From Bin5 sp965204705 (lineage in GTDB: Bacteria > Chloroflexota > Anaerolineae > Caldilineales > Caldilineaceae), in assembly GCA_965204705.1 (NCBI GenBank), contig OZ242006.1, forward strand, positions 434,001-498,000: DNA of 64,000 nucleotides. Direction: 5' to 3'. Under the pieces are notes generated by a model, which did not search any database, was not told where the DNA came from, and worked only from the letters and a program-made list of their open reading frames with translations. Position numbers and translations under genes: made by a program. The first letter of the stretch is position 1; each line of letters opens with the position of its first letter. Below, piece after piece: positions 43,847 through 52,256 of this stretch.

Positions 43847-45214
43847 GTGGCCCGATTTCAAACCAAGCCGATCAGCGGCGCACGCGACTTTCTGCCGCTG
43901 GACGTGCTGCGCCGCCAATACGTCATCGACGTGATCGAACGCGTCTACCAAAGCTACGGCTTTGAACCGCTCGACACACCGGTGATGGAACGCTTGGATA
44001 CCCTGCTCGGCAAGTACGGCGAAGAGGGCGATCAGCTCATCTTCCGCGTCGCCAAGCGCGGCGCCAAGCTGCAACGCGCGCTTGCCGACGCCCCGACCGA
44101 AGACGAGATCTCCGACGCCGGCCTGCGCTACGATCTGACCGTCCCGCTCGCCCGCATCGTCGCCGAGTACAGCAATCAACTGCCCCGATACTTCAAGCGC
44201 TACCACATCGCGTCCGTCTACCGCGCCGACCGCCCCGCCAAGGGACGCTTTCGCGAGTTCTACCAGTGTGACCTCGATGTCGTTGGTTCCTCCAGCCAGC
44301 TTGTCGAAGCCGAGGTCCTCAACGCTGGCGCCCAGGTTCTGCAGGAGTTGGGCTTCCGCGGACGCGATGCGTCCGGCTTTCTGCTGCGGCTTAACCACCG
44401 CGGCGTCCTGCGCGGTCTGATGGAGGTGACCGGCGTGCCCGCCGAGCTGGAGTCGGACGCACTGGTCGCCGTCGATAAGCTCGACAAGATCGGCCTGGAG
44501 GGCGTGGAAAAGGAGTTGCACTCGCGCGGAATCGATCAGGAGGCCGCGACAGCCCTTTTGGAACTGATGGCCGCGGCTCCGGACGACACCGACGCCGTGC
44601 TCTGCTGGCTGGAAGAAAGGCTGGCAAGTTCCGCCAACGGCGCGCAAGCAGTGGCTGAACTGAAAAACGTGGTGACGCTGACAGCATCAGGCCCGGCCGG
44701 CTGCCACATCCGCATCGATCCATACTTGGCGCGCGGCCTGAGCTACTACACCGGGCCCATCTACGAGATCGAGTTCCCTACATTGAGCGGCTCCGGCGGC
44801 GCCGGAGGACGCTACGACGATCTGATCGGAATGTTCAGCAACCGCTCGATCCCCGCCTGCGGCTTCAGCCTGGGCCTGGAGCGCATCCTCCTGATCATGG
44901 AGGAGCGCGGCCTCTTCCCGCAAAAGCTGGCCGGACAACCCCAGGTGCTGATCACAAATTTCGACAAAGATACCTTGGCCGCCAACGTAGAACTGGCACA
45001 TACCTTGAGAGAGGCCGGCCTGCGCGTCGATCTCTACCCCGACCTGGACAACCTGGGCCGCCAGTTCAGATATGGCGAGGAGCGCAACATCCCCGTAGCC
45101 CTTTTGCTTGGGGGGGATGAGTTGGCGGCCGGTACCGTCACCGTCAAAGACCTGAACAGCGGCGAGCAGGAGTCGGTGGCGCAAGCAGATGTGGCCGACC
45201 GCCTCCTTGCATGA
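43847..45214 (+). CDS. hisS: Histidine-tRNA ligase
   Basis: A 455-residue class II synthetase. GARDFLPLDVLRRQYVIDVI at the N terminus, TVPLARIVAEY, motif 2 YRADRPAKGRFREFYQCDLD, the HisA/HisB region RGLSYYTGPIYEIEF and motif 3 CGFSLGLERILLIMEERGL define HisRS. The C-terminal anticodon-binding domain (about 365-455) has VLITNFDKDTLAANVELAH. GTG 43847 has AGGAG 9 nt upstream. It is a longer (eukaryote-like) variety with an insertion in the middle; no second hisS is present, so it probably charges all tRNA-His. Confidence 0.94.
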   Translation: MARFQTKPISGARDFLPLDVLRRQYVIDVIERVYQSYGFEPLDTPVMERLDTLLGKYGEEGDQLIFRVAKRGAKLQRALADAPTEDEISDAGLRYDLTVPLARIVAEYSNQLPRYFKRYHIASVYRADRPAKGRFREFYQCDLDVVGSSSQLVEAEVLNAGAQVLQELGFRGRDASGFLLRLNHRGVLRGLMEVTGVPAELESDALVAVDKLDKIGLEGVEKELHSRGIDQEAATALLELMAAAPDDTDAVLCWLEERLASSANGAQAVAELKNVVTLTASGPAGCHIRIDPYLARGLSYYTGPIYEIEFPTLSGSGGAGGRYDDLIGMFSNRSIPACGFSLGLERILLIMEERGLFPQKLAGQPQVLITNFDKDTLAANVELAHTLREAGLRVDLYPDLDNLGRQFRYGEERNIPVALLLGGDELAAGTVTVKDLNSGEQESVAQADVADRLLA

Positions 45215-45270
45215 CGCCAACGAGGTTGGCATAGGCGCCAGGAAATTACCTTATTTTGCAATCTGTAAGA

Positions 45271-45276
45271 TATAAT
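45271..45276 (+). promoter_or_regulatory. TATAAT -10 box upstream of the sugar-type ABC cluster
   Basis: A perfect TATAAT lies 87 bp before the binding-protein start in an AT-rich stretch after hisS. The -35 is poor (nearest TTACCT at 19 bp, TTATTT at 14 bp), so activation by a regulator is possible. Confidence 0.5.
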
Positions 45277-45362
45277 CGAACAACCGCCACACAACAGTAT
45301 ATTCCTCACCTTATTCAGATCTGCAGTTGTCAATTTCCATACATTTCCTTGAGGAGGAACCA

Positions 45363-46679
45363 ATGAAGCAATCAGTCTTAAGTCGACGTCAATTCCTGCA
45401 ACTGTCAGCCGGTGTGACCGCCACTTCGTTCCTGGCAGCCTGTGTAGCCCCGGCCGCGCCCGCAGATAGCGGTGACGCAGGCGGTATGGAGTCCGTGACC
45501 ATCGATGTCTGGGCCTATCCCCGCACCGAAAACGACGGCGACATCGTCTATGCCCCTCTGAATGAGGGATTCCATGCAGCCCACCCCGACATCATGGTGG
45601 AGGTCGAAGTACAGCCCTGGGGCGGGCGTCGCGAGAAACTCTACGCCGCCGCCGCCGCCGGTGAAGCGCCCGATATCTGGGATGCTACCACCGATACCGT
45701 GCCGGCCTATATCACCAAAGACGTAATTCTTGGTCTTGACGATCATCTCACGGCCGACGATCTGGCCGACTATACCGCTGCCGAAGTCGAAGCGGCGAGC
45801 CTTGATGGTGTTCTCTACATGCCGCTGATCGAAGCCGAAGTCAACGGCATCGCCTACAACGGCGGCTTGCTGTCAGAACTGGGCTATGACCCTGCCACCG
45901 CCTCATTCGGGACCTGGGACGAACTCTACGCCTTGGGTGAGCGGGCCGCAGAACAGAACTGGTATCTGGAAAGTCTCAGCACCTTCAGCTGGGGCGGCTT
46001 CCTGGTAACGGTCCACGAAGCAGGCGGCCAGGTGTATACCGACGACCGCACCGACTCCAATTTCCTCGAACAGCCCGTTATCGACGCCCTGACCCGTTGG
46101 GTCAAAGAGTTCCAGGAGGGTTGGGTCCCCCTGGAATACGCCATCGGCAGCGTCGATGAACAGGGTGGCCTGCCCGACTACTGGCTTTCGTTGGAACAGG
46201 TCACCGCGCGCAGAGAAGATGCAGCCTGCGTCCAGGACGTTGAAGCGAACCCGGATCTCGAGTATGTAATCGGCCACCCCCGCAGCATGGACAGCTCAAT
46301 TACCGCGGTTTCCGGCATCGTTTCGGGCCAGGGTTGGGCCGTCACCAGCCAGAGCGACGCGGTTGATGCTGCGGTTACATGGGTCAAGTACATGATTATG
46401 CCGGAACAGGTCGGGACACGCGCCAACTTGGCAGGCACCACGCCCGTCGGCACCAAATCCAGGGAAATCTGGAGTCCTGCCCCCTGCACAGCCGAGTACG
46501 TAGACCGTTTCGGACCGCTGCTGTTCGCCGGTGTCGACACCAATACCCTCTGGCAGGAGAGTAAAGTTGTCGCCGGCCCGCAGTTCCAGGCCGCCGTGCT
46601 TGGTCAGGCCACCGTCGAAGAAGCGTTGGAGACCATCAAGACGGAGATCGACGCGCTTCTGCTCGAACAGTACGGATAA
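45363..46679 (+). CDS. CUT1-type sugar ABC transporter, solute-binding lipoprotein (Tat-like signal)
   Basis: GAGGAGG lies 5-6 nt before ATG 45363. The 438-residue product begins MKQSVLSRRQFLQLSAG, a twin-arginine-type signal, and ends the signal with the lipobox FLAAC. The rest is an extracellular solute-binding protein family 1 fold (VTIDVWAYPRTENDGD, EVEVQPWGGRREKLYAAAAAG, APDIWDATTDTVPAYI). Ligands of the family are sugars, polyols or glycerol phosphates. Because the downstream genes are demethylases, an unusual ligand is possible. A terminator-like hairpin follows the stop, so it is likely made in excess of the permeases. Confidence 0.9.
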   Translation: MKQSVLSRRQFLQLSAGVTATSFLAACVAPAAPADSGDAGGMESVTIDVWAYPRTENDGDIVYAPLNEGFHAAHPDIMVEVEVQPWGGRREKLYAAAAAGEAPDIWDATTDTVPAYITKDVILGLDDHLTADDLADYTAAEVEAASLDGVLYMPLIEAEVNGIAYNGGLLSELGYDPATASFGTWDELYALGERAAEQNWYLESLSTFSWGGFLVTVHEAGGQVYTDDRTDSNFLEQPVIDALTRWVKEFQEGWVPLEYAIGSVDEQGGLPDYWLSLEQVTARREDAACVQDVEANPDLEYVIGHPRSMDSSITAVSGIVSGQGWAVTSQSDAVDAAVTWVKYMIMPEQVGTRANLAGTTPVGTKSREIWSPAPCTAEYVDRFGPLLFAGVDTNTLWQESKVVAGPQFQAAVLGQATVEEALETIKTEIDALLLEQYG

Positions 46680-46710
46680 TGGAGTCAACGCCTTTACAGT
46701 AGGCCCAACA

Positions 46711-46771
46711 AAGATCGCAGAGTTGCGGAGAAGCAGGACAGACTCCCGCCCCGACAACTCTGCGATTTTTT
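46711..46771 (+). terminator. Terminator/attenuator after the binding-protein gene
   Basis: ATCGCAGAGTTG (46714-46725) pairs perfectly with CAACTCTGCGAT (46755-46766), followed by TTTTTT. This is a textbook intrinsic terminator form with a 29 nt loop. As the next permease gene starts 23 bp later with its own ribosome site, partial read-through is likely. Confidence 0.75.
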
Positions 46772-46793
46772 GTTCGGATTGGAGAAACTGATC

Positions 46794-47711
46794 ATGGCTG
46801 TTGCCGGTTCATCCCAGCGCAATACCTCCCAATTCCTGAAACGACTGCGGAGCTCCCTGCCCTGGTATCCCTTCATCATCATCAACGCCCTGGTCTTCGT
46901 GATCTTCAATTTAGTCCCCTGGGTTTCGATGTTCCGCTACAGCATCCTGAAGACCGATCTGCTCTCGACGCGCGAATTCGTTGGGCTGGGTCACTTTGTG
47001 CGCATGCTGACCGATGCCAAGCTGCACAAAGCCATGCTCAACACAGCCTGGTTTACCCTCATGTATATCCCGCTCCTGGTGGTGGCATCGCTCGGCGTGG
47101 CTATACTGGTGAACCGGCCGCTTCGGGGCATGAAAGCCTTCCGCGCGATCTACTTTCTTCCCAACATTACGTCAGTGGCCGTCCTTGCCCTGATCTTTCG
47201 CCGCTTTCTTTCGCCGCGTCCCGATGGCCCCCTCAACTTCCTGATCGGGCTTGTCGGCATTCCACCCCAGAAATGGCTCATCGATGTCACCCAGGCTATG
47301 CCCAGCATCGTCGGCATCAGCCTCTGGGAGGCGTTCGGCTACTTCATGGTCATCTGGCTGGCCGGGCTGCAGGCCATCCCTAATGAACTCTATGATGCCG
47401 CCAAAGTGGATGGCGCCAACGGATGGCGCCTTCACCGCTACGTCACCATTCCGTTGCTGCGCCCGACCGCGGCCTTCATCATCGTCATCGCCACCATCGG
47501 CGCACTGCAGGTCTTCGGCTCAATCTTTATCCTGACAGGCGGCGGGCCTGTAAACGCGACAACGACCGTGGTCTACCAGATCTACAACGAAGCCTTCAAC
47601 TTCGGCCGCTTTGGCTACGCGTCCGCCCTGTCGATTCTCTTCTTTGCAATTATTCTGATCATCGCACTGATTCAGTCCCGGTATCTGCGTTTTGGCGACG
47701 ACGTGTATTAG
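46794..47711 (+). CDS. Sugar-type ABC transporter permease (MalF/LacF-like)
   Basis: ATG 46794 has TTGGAG about 9 nt upstream (a TTG at 46770 is also in frame but inside the terminator). The 305-residue protein has six membrane segments and the permease EAA loop EAFGYFMVIWLAGLQAIPNEL YDAAKVDGA, which docks the ATPase. PLRGMKAFRAIYFLPNITSV is also typical. It pairs with the next gene to form the channel. No ATP-binding subunit is encoded in this cluster. Confidence 0.92.
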   Translation: MAVAGSSQRNTSQFLKRLRSSLPWYPFIIINALVFVIFNLVPWVSMFRYSILKTDLLSTREFVGLGHFVRMLTDAKLHKAMLNTAWFTLMYIPLLVVASLGVAILVNRPLRGMKAFRAIYFLPNITSVAVLALIFRRFLSPRPDGPLNFLIGLVGIPPQKWLIDVTQAMPSIVGISLWEAFGYFMVIWLAGLQAIPNELYDAAKVDGANGWRLHRYVTIPLLRPTAAFIIVIATIGALQVFGSIFILTGGGPVNATTTVVYQIYNEAFNFGRFGYASALSILFFAIILIIALIQSRYLRFGDDVY

Positions 47712-47812
47712 CTGACTTGTATGGAGAATTGCCGGTCATCGAGGATAACCCTTGTCTGGAGGGACCGGTGCCTGACTCCTGAACTTGGAACCATCACTTT
47801 GGAGTTCTGCAG

Positions 47813-48667
47813 ATGGCTGTTTCAGAAACCACCACCACGTCAGTCGAAAAACCCAACCTGATCCGAGAGGCGATCATCTACATACTGATGGCGGCGGTGG
47901 CGATCACGACCGTTGGGCCGTTCTTGATCATGCTGTCGGTGTCTCTCACGCAAAACATCCGCTTTATCATCTTTCCAATTGAGCTGATCCCGTCGCCGAT
48001 GACATTGGAGAATTTCCAGACACTCTTTGCCCGGACAGACGCGCTGCGCTGGCTCTTCAACAGTGTCTATGTCGCGGTCATTTCAACTCTGGGCGGCGTG
48101 ATCACTTCGAGCATGGCCGGATATGCCTTTGCCAGAGGCAATTTCTGGGGCAAAAATGTCATCTTCATGCTGTTCCTGGGCATCCTGATCATGCCCGATA
48201 CCGCCCTGATCGTGCCGCAATTCGTCGTTCTTTCCCGGTTAGGGCTGGTGAACACCTACACGGCTCTGATCGGTCCCTGGTTCGCATCCATTTTCGGAAC
48301 TTTTCTGCTGCGCCAGGCCTACTTGAGCATCCCCCGCGACTACGACGACGCTGCAACCATCGACGGCGCCAACCTCTGGCAGAACTGGTGGCACGTGCTG
48401 ATGCCGCAGGTCGTACCCACCATGGCGACACTGGCCGTCCTCCGCTTTATGGGCAACTGGAACTCCTTCTTCTATCCCATGATCGTCACATCCAAATCGG
48501 ACATGCGCACCCTGACCGTTGGCCTTGGCACGGTGGCCCGCTCCGGCGGCGATGCAGGGTTGGATATGGCCGGCGCAGTTATCGGTTTTCTGCCAACCTT
48601 GATCGTGTTCGTACTCATGCAGCGATATATTATCCGCGGTATCTCCCTGAGCGGCGTGAAAGGCTAA
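47813..48667 (+). CDS. Sugar-type ABC transporter permease (MalG/LacG-like)
   Basis: A 284-residue, six-segment permease. GPFLIMLSVSLTQN near the N terminus, SSMAGYAFARGNFWGKNVI, and the EAA-like loop FLLRQAYLSIPRDYDDAATIDGA with WHVLMPQVVPTM identify the second subunit of CUT1 importers. The ISLSGVKG C terminus is typical. It lies 101 bp after the first permease gene; the gap has no evident promoter. A hydroxyacid dehydrogenase gene begins 8 bp after its stop. Confidence 0.92.
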   Translation: MAVSETTTTSVEKPNLIREAIIYILMAAVAITTVGPFLIMLSVSLTQNIRFIIFPIELIPSPMTLENFQTLFARTDALRWLFNSVYVAVISTLGGVITSSMAGYAFARGNFWGKNVIFMLFLGILIMPDTALIVPQFVVLSRLGLVNTYTALIGPWFASIFGTFLLRQAYLSIPRDYDDAATIDGANLWQNWWHVLMPQVVPTMATLAVLRFMGNWNSFFYPMIVTSKSDMRTLTVGLGTVARSGGDAGLDMAGAVIGFLPTLIVFVLMQRYIIRGISLSGVKG

Positions 48668-48675
48668 ATATTCGC

Positions 48676-49683
48676 ATGGCGCAAGAACGCAAGATTCTCT
48701 ACCTGCCCCCTGTCGGCCTCTCCGAAGATATTCTCTCCCCGAAGGCCGTCTCCATACTGGAGAGCTTGGGCACCGTCATCTGGAACGAGCTCGACCGCAA
48801 CTACACAAGCGATGAACTGCTTGAGATGATCCCCGGCGCGTCAGTCGTGATCACCTCCTGGGGATCGCCCCTGATCACCGAAGAACACGTAGCCGCAGCC
48901 GACGACCTGCAGATCGTCGGCCATGCCGCCGGCTCGGTCAAGACCCGCTTGGCGGATTCCGGCCACGAACGCGGCGTCGTGCTCCTTAGCGCCGCCGACG
49001 TTATCGCCGAATCCGTCGCCGAATACACGCTCTGGGCAATGCTCAGCGGTCAACGCAATCTCTGGCCTTACGAACAGACCATGAAGGTCGAACGCGGCTG
49101 GAAACCCGCCCCCAACTGGCCTGGACACTCACTTTACTCCAAAAAAGTGGGGCTCGTCAGCGCCAGCATGGTCGGCCGCCGCGTCATCGGCCTGCTCAAA
49201 CCATTCAACTGCGATGTGTCGGTCTATGACCCTTATGTCAGCCAGGAAGACGCCCGCTTGCTCGATGTACGCAGCGTCTCGCTGGAAGAGATCTTCGCTG
49301 GCTCCGATATCATCTCGGTGCACGCTCCAATCACCCCCGAAACCAGGAAGATGATCACCGGCGCCCATTTCCAGTCGATTCCAGACGCCGCGCTCTTCAT
49401 CCACACCGCCCGCAGCTGGGTGCTGGATCAGGATGCCCTGGTTGCCGAGCTGCAGAAGAACCGCTTCAACGCCTACATCGATGTCTTTGAGCCGGAACCC
49501 TTGTCCCCCGACCATCCCATCCGCGATCTCGACAATGTCTTCCTCTCCCCTCATGTCTCCGGCCACACCGTCGAGAATCGAATGCGCCTGGTCGAAGAGG
49601 TCGTACGCGACGTCCAACGCTTCTACAACAACGAACCGTTGCGGTTGGTCGTGCCGTATGAGAAACTGAAGATCATGGCCTGA
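48676..49683 (+). CDS. D-isomer-specific 2-hydroxyacid dehydrogenase
   Basis: I use ATG 48676 (MAQERKILYLPP), 8 bp after the permease stop; the frame is open further upstream over that gene and those residues are not real. About 335 residues: HGSVKTRL-like region GHAAGSVKTRL, AESVAEYTLWAMLSGQRN, IISVHAPITPETRKMI, FIHTARSWVLDQDALV with the substrate arginine, DVFEPEPL (Glu) and LSPHVSGHT (catalytic His). The NAD-binding loop is VGLVSASMVGRRVI, where family members usually have GxGxxG; two glycines are replaced by Ser. The catalytic residues are kept. Probably reduces or oxidises a 2-hydroxy/2-keto acid from the imported compound. Confidence 0.88.
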   Translation: MAQERKILYLPPVGLSEDILSPKAVSILESLGTVIWNELDRNYTSDELLEMIPGASVVITSWGSPLITEEHVAAADDLQIVGHAAGSVKTRLADSGHERGVVLLSAADVIAESVAEYTLWAMLSGQRNLWPYEQTMKVERGWKPAPNWPGHSLYSKKVGLVSASMVGRRVIGLLKPFNCDVSVYDPYVSQEDARLLDVRSVSLEEIFAGSDIISVHAPITPETRKMITGAHFQSIPDAALFIHTARSWVLDQDALVAELQKNRFNAYIDVFEPEPLSPDHPIRDLDNVFLSPHVSGHTVENRMRLVEEVVRDVQRFYNNEPLRLVVPYEKLKIMA

Positions 49684-49727
49684 CGCCATATTGCAGTGAC
49701 CGGTCACTGAGAATCGGTCACCGGGAA

Positions 49728-52196
49728 ATGGGGAACACAGTGTTACCGCAGCACGCTCGGGCAGTGATCATCGGCGCAGGAATCGCCGGCTGCAGCGTGG
49801 CATACCACCTGACGAAACTTGGATGGCGGGATATCGTCGTCGTTGATCAAGGCCCACTCTTCGAGACCGGCGGCTCAACATCGCACGCGCCGGGCCTGGT
49901 TTTCCAGATCAACGCCTCCAAAACCATGACCGAGTTCGCGCGCCACACCGTCGATCTCTGGACACAGATGGAGCTTGACGGTGAGCCATGCACCCGGCAG
50001 GTCGGCAGCATGGAGGTCGCCTGGACGCCGGAGCGGCTCACAGACCTGAAACGCAAGCACGGCTACGGCCTCACCTGGGGCGTGGATTGCCATCTGCTCA
50101 GCCCGGAAGAGGCCCGCGCCCGCTTTCCACTCCTGACCGATCGTATTTTTGGCGCCCTCTACGTTCCCTCCGACGTCCAGACCAAGGCCACCAGGTCGGC
50201 AGAGGCGATGGCGCGCGCGGCCGAGCGAAACGGCGCCCAATTCTTCGGCGGCGTCAAAGTGACCGGCTTCGGCATCGCCAACGGCCGCATAACCTCTGTG
50301 AAAACTTCGCAAGGGGAGATCGAGACCGAACTGGTCGTAGCCGCCACCGGCATATGGGCGCCCAAGGTCGGCGGCATGGCCGATGTGCCGATCCCGCTGT
50401 CGCCAATGCAGCACCTCTATGCCGTTACCACACCTCTGCCTGAACTGGCCGGTGCCACCGAGGAGATATCTCTCCCCTTCCTGCGCAACCAGGACAAGGC
50501 GATGTACTTCCGGCAGGACCACGAGAGCATCGGCATCGGCTCCTACCAGCACGAACCACTCCTGTTGGATGCCGCCGAACTCCCCGAGCGCGCAGTGAAC
50601 GGCTTGCCCCCCGCTGAAATGCCTTTCCCTTCGGCCCACTTTGAGGCCGCACTGACTGCAACGGGTGAACTGATGCCCGGGCTCAAAGATGTCGGGTTGA
50701 CGCGGCGCCTCAACGGCATCTTCTCATTCACCAACGATGGTTTCCCCGTGCTCGGCGAATCTCCCCAACTGCCCGGCTTCTGGTCCGCCCAAGCCGTCTG
50801 GATCACGCACGCGGGCGGCGTGGGCAAAGCAGTCGCTGAATGGATCGTAGAAGGTGAGCCCACAACCGACCTGCACGAGTGCGACATCCGGCGCTTCCAT
50901 CCGCACGCCCTCAGTCGTCCCTACGTCCGCGCCCGTGCCGCCCAGCAGTACCGCGAGGTCTACGACATCATCCACCCGCGTCAGCAGATGGCCCACCCCC
51001 GCAACCTGCGGCTGACGCCCTTCTTTGCCCGCCAGCAGGCGTTGGGCGCCGTCTTCTTCGAGAACGCCGGCTGGGAACGCCCCCAGTGGTACGACGCCAA
51101 TCTGGACCTACTCAGTTCGCTCAAAGTGGACGGTACAGAACGCGAGGGTTGGGCCGCGCAGGAATGGTCGCCGGCTGTCGCCGCCGAGCATGCCGCGACA
51201 CGGGAACGGGTGGCGCTGTTCGATCTGACGCCCTTCGCCATCTTCGAGATGACCGGACCCGGCGCGCTCGCCGCGCTGCAGCGCCTGGCAGCCAACGACA
51301 TGGACAGACCAGTCGGCGCCATCACCTACACCGCCATGCTGACCCCGCGCGGCGCCATCAAGTGCGACCTGACCGTCACGCGCCTGGGCGAGGAGCGCTT
51401 CATGATCGTGACCGGCGGCGCTATGGGCCTCCACGACCTCGACTGGATGAACGAGCATCTGCCCGGCGACGGCTCGGCCACCCTGACCGACATCTCCGCG
51501 GGACAGTGCTGCATCGGCCTGTGGGGACCGCACGCCCGCGACCTGCTCAGCCGCGTCTGCGAAGACGACCTGAGTGACGCGGCCTTCCCTTATCTGACCG
51601 CCAAGCGAATAACTGTCGCCGAGGTCCCCGTGCTCGCCCTGCGCATCTCATACGCCGGCGAACTCGGCTGGGAGCTTTACGCCCCGTTCGAACAGGGCCC
51701 GCGCCTGTGGGACATCCTCTGGGAGGCGGGCGAGCCGCTTGGTGTGATCGCGGCCGGCGGTGGCGCCTTCGATTCGCTGCGGCTTGAAAAGGGCTATCGG
51801 CTCTGGGGGCAGGACATCCACACCGAGTACAATCCCTACGAGGCCGGCATCGGTTTTGCCGTACGCATGGACATAGGTGATTTCATCGGCCGCGATGCGC
51901 TCACCGAGTTGCGCGCGCAAGGCAACAAGCGCCAGCTCTGCTGCATGACCCTGGACGACCCGGACGCCGTCGTCATGGGCAAAGAGCCGATTATGGACGG
52001 AGACCGCGTTCTGGGCTACGTCACCAGTGCCAACTATGGCCACACCATCGGCCGCGGCATCGTCTATGGCTACCTGCCGGTCGACTACGCCGCAGAGGGA
52101 ACCAGCGTCGACATCCTTTATTTCGGCGAACGTCTTCCGGCTAAGGTCACAAAAGAGCCGCTCTACGACCCGCGCGGCACCAAAATGAAGGCATAA
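49728..52196 (+). CDS. FAD-dependent dimethylglycine/sarcosine dehydrogenase-type protein fused to a GcvT domain
   Basis: An 822-residue fusion. Residues 1-~400: DAO-type flavin domain with VIIGAGIAGCSVAYHLTKLGW, the STSHAPGLVFQ loop typical of covalently flavinylated dimethylglycine/sarcosine dehydrogenases, and late NDGFPVLGESPQLPGFW. About 400-800: an FAO_M and folate-binding aminomethyltransferase-like region with ERVALFDLTPFAIFEMTGPG, GELGWELYAPFEQGPRLWD and RLEKGYRLWGQDIHTEYNP. Such enzymes oxidise an N-methyl group and transfer it to tetrahydrofolate. Likely cytoplasmic. It lies 44 bp after the dehydrogenase, a gap with an AGTGACCGGTCACT palindrome, and just before another GcvT-family gene. 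Confidence 0.88.
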   Translation: MGNTVLPQHARAVIIGAGIAGCSVAYHLTKLGWRDIVVVDQGPLFETGGSTSHAPGLVFQINASKTMTEFARHTVDLWTQMELDGEPCTRQVGSMEVAWTPERLTDLKRKHGYGLTWGVDCHLLSPEEARARFPLLTDRIFGALYVPSDVQTKATRSAEAMARAAERNGAQFFGGVKVTGFGIANGRITSVKTSQGEIETELVVAATGIWAPKVGGMADVPIPLSPMQHLYAVTTPLPELAGATEEISLPFLRNQDKAMYFRQDHESIGIGSYQHEPLLLDAAELPERAVNGLPPAEMPFPSAHFEAALTATGELMPGLKDVGLTRRLNGIFSFTNDGFPVLGESPQLPGFWSAQAVWITHAGGVGKAVAEWIVEGEPTTDLHECDIRRFHPHALSRPYVRARAAQQYREVYDIIHPRQQMAHPRNLRLTPFFARQQALGAVFFENAGWERPQWYDANLDLLSSLKVDGTEREGWAAQEWSPAVAAEHAATRERVALFDLTPFAIFEMTGPGALAALQRLAANDMDRPVGAITYTAMLTPRGAIKCDLTVTRLGEERFMIVTGGAMGLHDLDWMNEHLPGDGSATLTDISAGQCCIGLWGPHARDLLSRVCEDDLSDAAFPYLTAKRITVAEVPVLALRISYAGELGWELYAPFEQGPRLWDILWEAGEPLGVIAAGGGAFDSLRLEKGYRLWGQDIHTEYNPYEAGIGFAVRMDIGDFIGRDALTELRAQGNKRQLCCMTLDDPDAVVMGKEPIMDGDRVLGYVTSANYGHTIGRGIVYGYLPVDYAAEGTSVDILYFGERLPAKVTKEPLYDPRGTKMKA

Positions 52197-52256
52197 CAGA
52201 CATCTGGCTGCTAGCCACTAGAAACTCAAAACTCAGAACCACCGGAGCTACTCCCA

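Noticed and set aside
48388..48675. Extension of the hydroxyacid dehydrogenase to 48388
   Set aside because: It overlaps the permease gene and encodes Arg/His-rich residues with no relation to the family; ATG 48676 is the natural start.
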